A stretch of 64,000 nucleotides of DNA, from positions 8,380,833 to 8,444,832 of the forward strand of contig CM029383.1 of assembly GCA_017165825.1 (NCBI GenBank). The letters are read 5' to 3'. This DNA is from Hepsetus odoe (Eukaryota > Chordata > Actinopteri > Characiformes > Hepsetidae). How positions within the stretch are numbered: the first letter of the stretch is position 1; each line of letters starts with the position of its first letter. Position numbers and translations under genes: made by a program. Shown here one piece after another: positions 63,128 through 64,000 of this stretch. Under the pieces are notes generated by a model. The model did not search any database and was not told the origin of the DNA. It was given only the letters and a program-made list of their open reading frames with translations.

Positions 63128-64000
63128 AGGAAAAAGATGTGTTAAAAGCAAGCTGTCAACCCTTGGTAGCTAAAGCTCACAGAAAGAGTAAAAACAAACA
63201 AAAAAAAAAGAAAAAGAAAAATGTGAGTATAGAGAGGAGAGCCTTTATATACCCAGCTCTCACTACAGGGGAGTCCCGCCCAGCGCTGATTAGAAGAGAC
63301 CCTTCTCTCTGTACCCGTCCAAATTATGCCCAGTCTGTTGGTCGTAATTGCTACTAGCAGGCAATAATTGATGTATGAATCTTGGACAAAAGATTTCCTC
63401 GTGTTTCTAAGAAGCTGGTAGCAACCTAAACACACAAGACGTCCGAGCATCGTGCCCTGTGAAACATGTATCAACCACACACACTCCACCAAGGAGGTCT
63501 AAAATATATGAGGGACCTCCAATCTCCCATGCCTTCCTCACAACCAGGACTTTAAGAAGGAGAAAAGGAGGGCATTTTCCAAGATTTTGGAATCCTTTAA
63601 CAAATTTGTAGACACAAAACTGTCTGTAATATATCTGCTCAGACTAATCTCTGCGAGATCAGTGCTGTTCAAGTTCAACTTCAGGGGTAGATCAGTAGCA
63701 GTGTGTTATACATGTAGTTGCTCACAGAGCCCCCTGCTGGCATGAGTGCTTCACTCTGCGTTACAAAAAAAAAATGCCATCCAATAATGATGCAGAGAGA
63801 AACACAATTCACAGACAAAGGTCTAAACATCCAAAATGTCCCGTATGCCACTTTCATGCTACACCCAGTAGACTAGAATAGTACATTAACAACAGGGTGG
63901 ACCCTCTTTTCCTAGCACGCGCTTTGTCCTACATTGTATAGTTACACCACATCCATCCCGGCGCAGGATTAAGGTGCCGCAGCCTCCTGGAGTCTGTAAT
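63128..64000 (+). other. Beginning of the pcdh-alpha 3'UTR and flank
   Basis: No open frame of interest and no AATAAA. A reverse CTCF-like motif lies at 63725-63741. Confidence 0.5.
63725..63741 (-). promoter_or_regulatory. CTCF-like motif, reverse, behind the last constant exon
   Basis: Minus strand GCCAGCAGGGGGCTCTG fits the CTCF core at 13 of 14 positions. It lies 600 bp after the alpha stop codon. In mammals reverse CTCF sites in the downstream enhancer HS5-1 pair with forward promoter sites. Motif evidence only. Confidence 0.45.

Noticed and set aside
1..64000. CRISPR array, operon, riboswitch or other prokaryotic system
   Set aside because: Spliced vertebrate genes throughout; tandem repeats here are microsatellites and minisatellites without spacers.

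Overview
The window is vertebrate, almost certainly teleost fish, DNA. It has spliced vertebrate genes, dense CA/GA/TC microsatellites, tRNA-derived SINE copies with RNA polymerase III boxes, and truncated LINE 3' ends of types common in bony fishes. A run of exactly 500 Ns (42470-42969) marks an assembly gap.

Layout. (1) 1-5015, + strand: the 3' end of an F-box/WD40 ubiquitin-ligase gene of the beta-TrCP type. It matches FBXW11 better than BTRC. Five coding exons are followed by what looks like an intron in the 3'UTR and a terminal UTR exon. (2) 9545-12109, - strand: a complete five-exon FGF of the Fgf8/17/18/24 group, closest to FGF18 or fish Fgf24, with a CpG-rich 5' region behind it. FBXW11 and FGF18 are also neighbours in human (5q35). 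(3) 12.8-25.3 kb: gene-free, filled with SINEs, minisatellite-bearing repeats and simple repeats. (4) 25357-63127, + strand: a small protocadherin locus. It begins with a self-contained four-exon protocadherin (Pcdh-delta-like, 25357-29880). A second large protocadherin exon follows (31750-34152) with its own plausible terminal exon (36551-36574) and poly(A) signal. Next comes an alpha-C2-type variable exon (44397-46889). Last are the three exons of the Pcdh-alpha constant region (49572-49630, 54591-54679, 62817-63127), which together encode 152 residues, the mammalian length.

How the parts work together. The big exons each encode a signal peptide, six cadherin repeats, a membrane span and the start of a cytoplasmic tail, and each ends in a phase-0 splice donor. 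The alpha-C2 exon (and possibly the upstream ones) joins the shared constant exons to give neuronal adhesion receptors with a common tail. Compared with zebrafish or mammals the locus is very reduced: one or two usable alpha variable exons instead of a long array.

Most interesting observations. The private 3' exons of the Pcdh-delta-like gene have the same intron phases (0, 2, 1) and related motifs as the alpha constant exons, which suggests common descent. CTCF-like motifs lie forward upstream of two protocadherin exons and reverse behind the last constant exon, the convergent layout used in mammals. Several RFX X-box motifs, including a tandem pair, are scattered through the locus. The acceptors of two constant exons are built from TC microsatellites.
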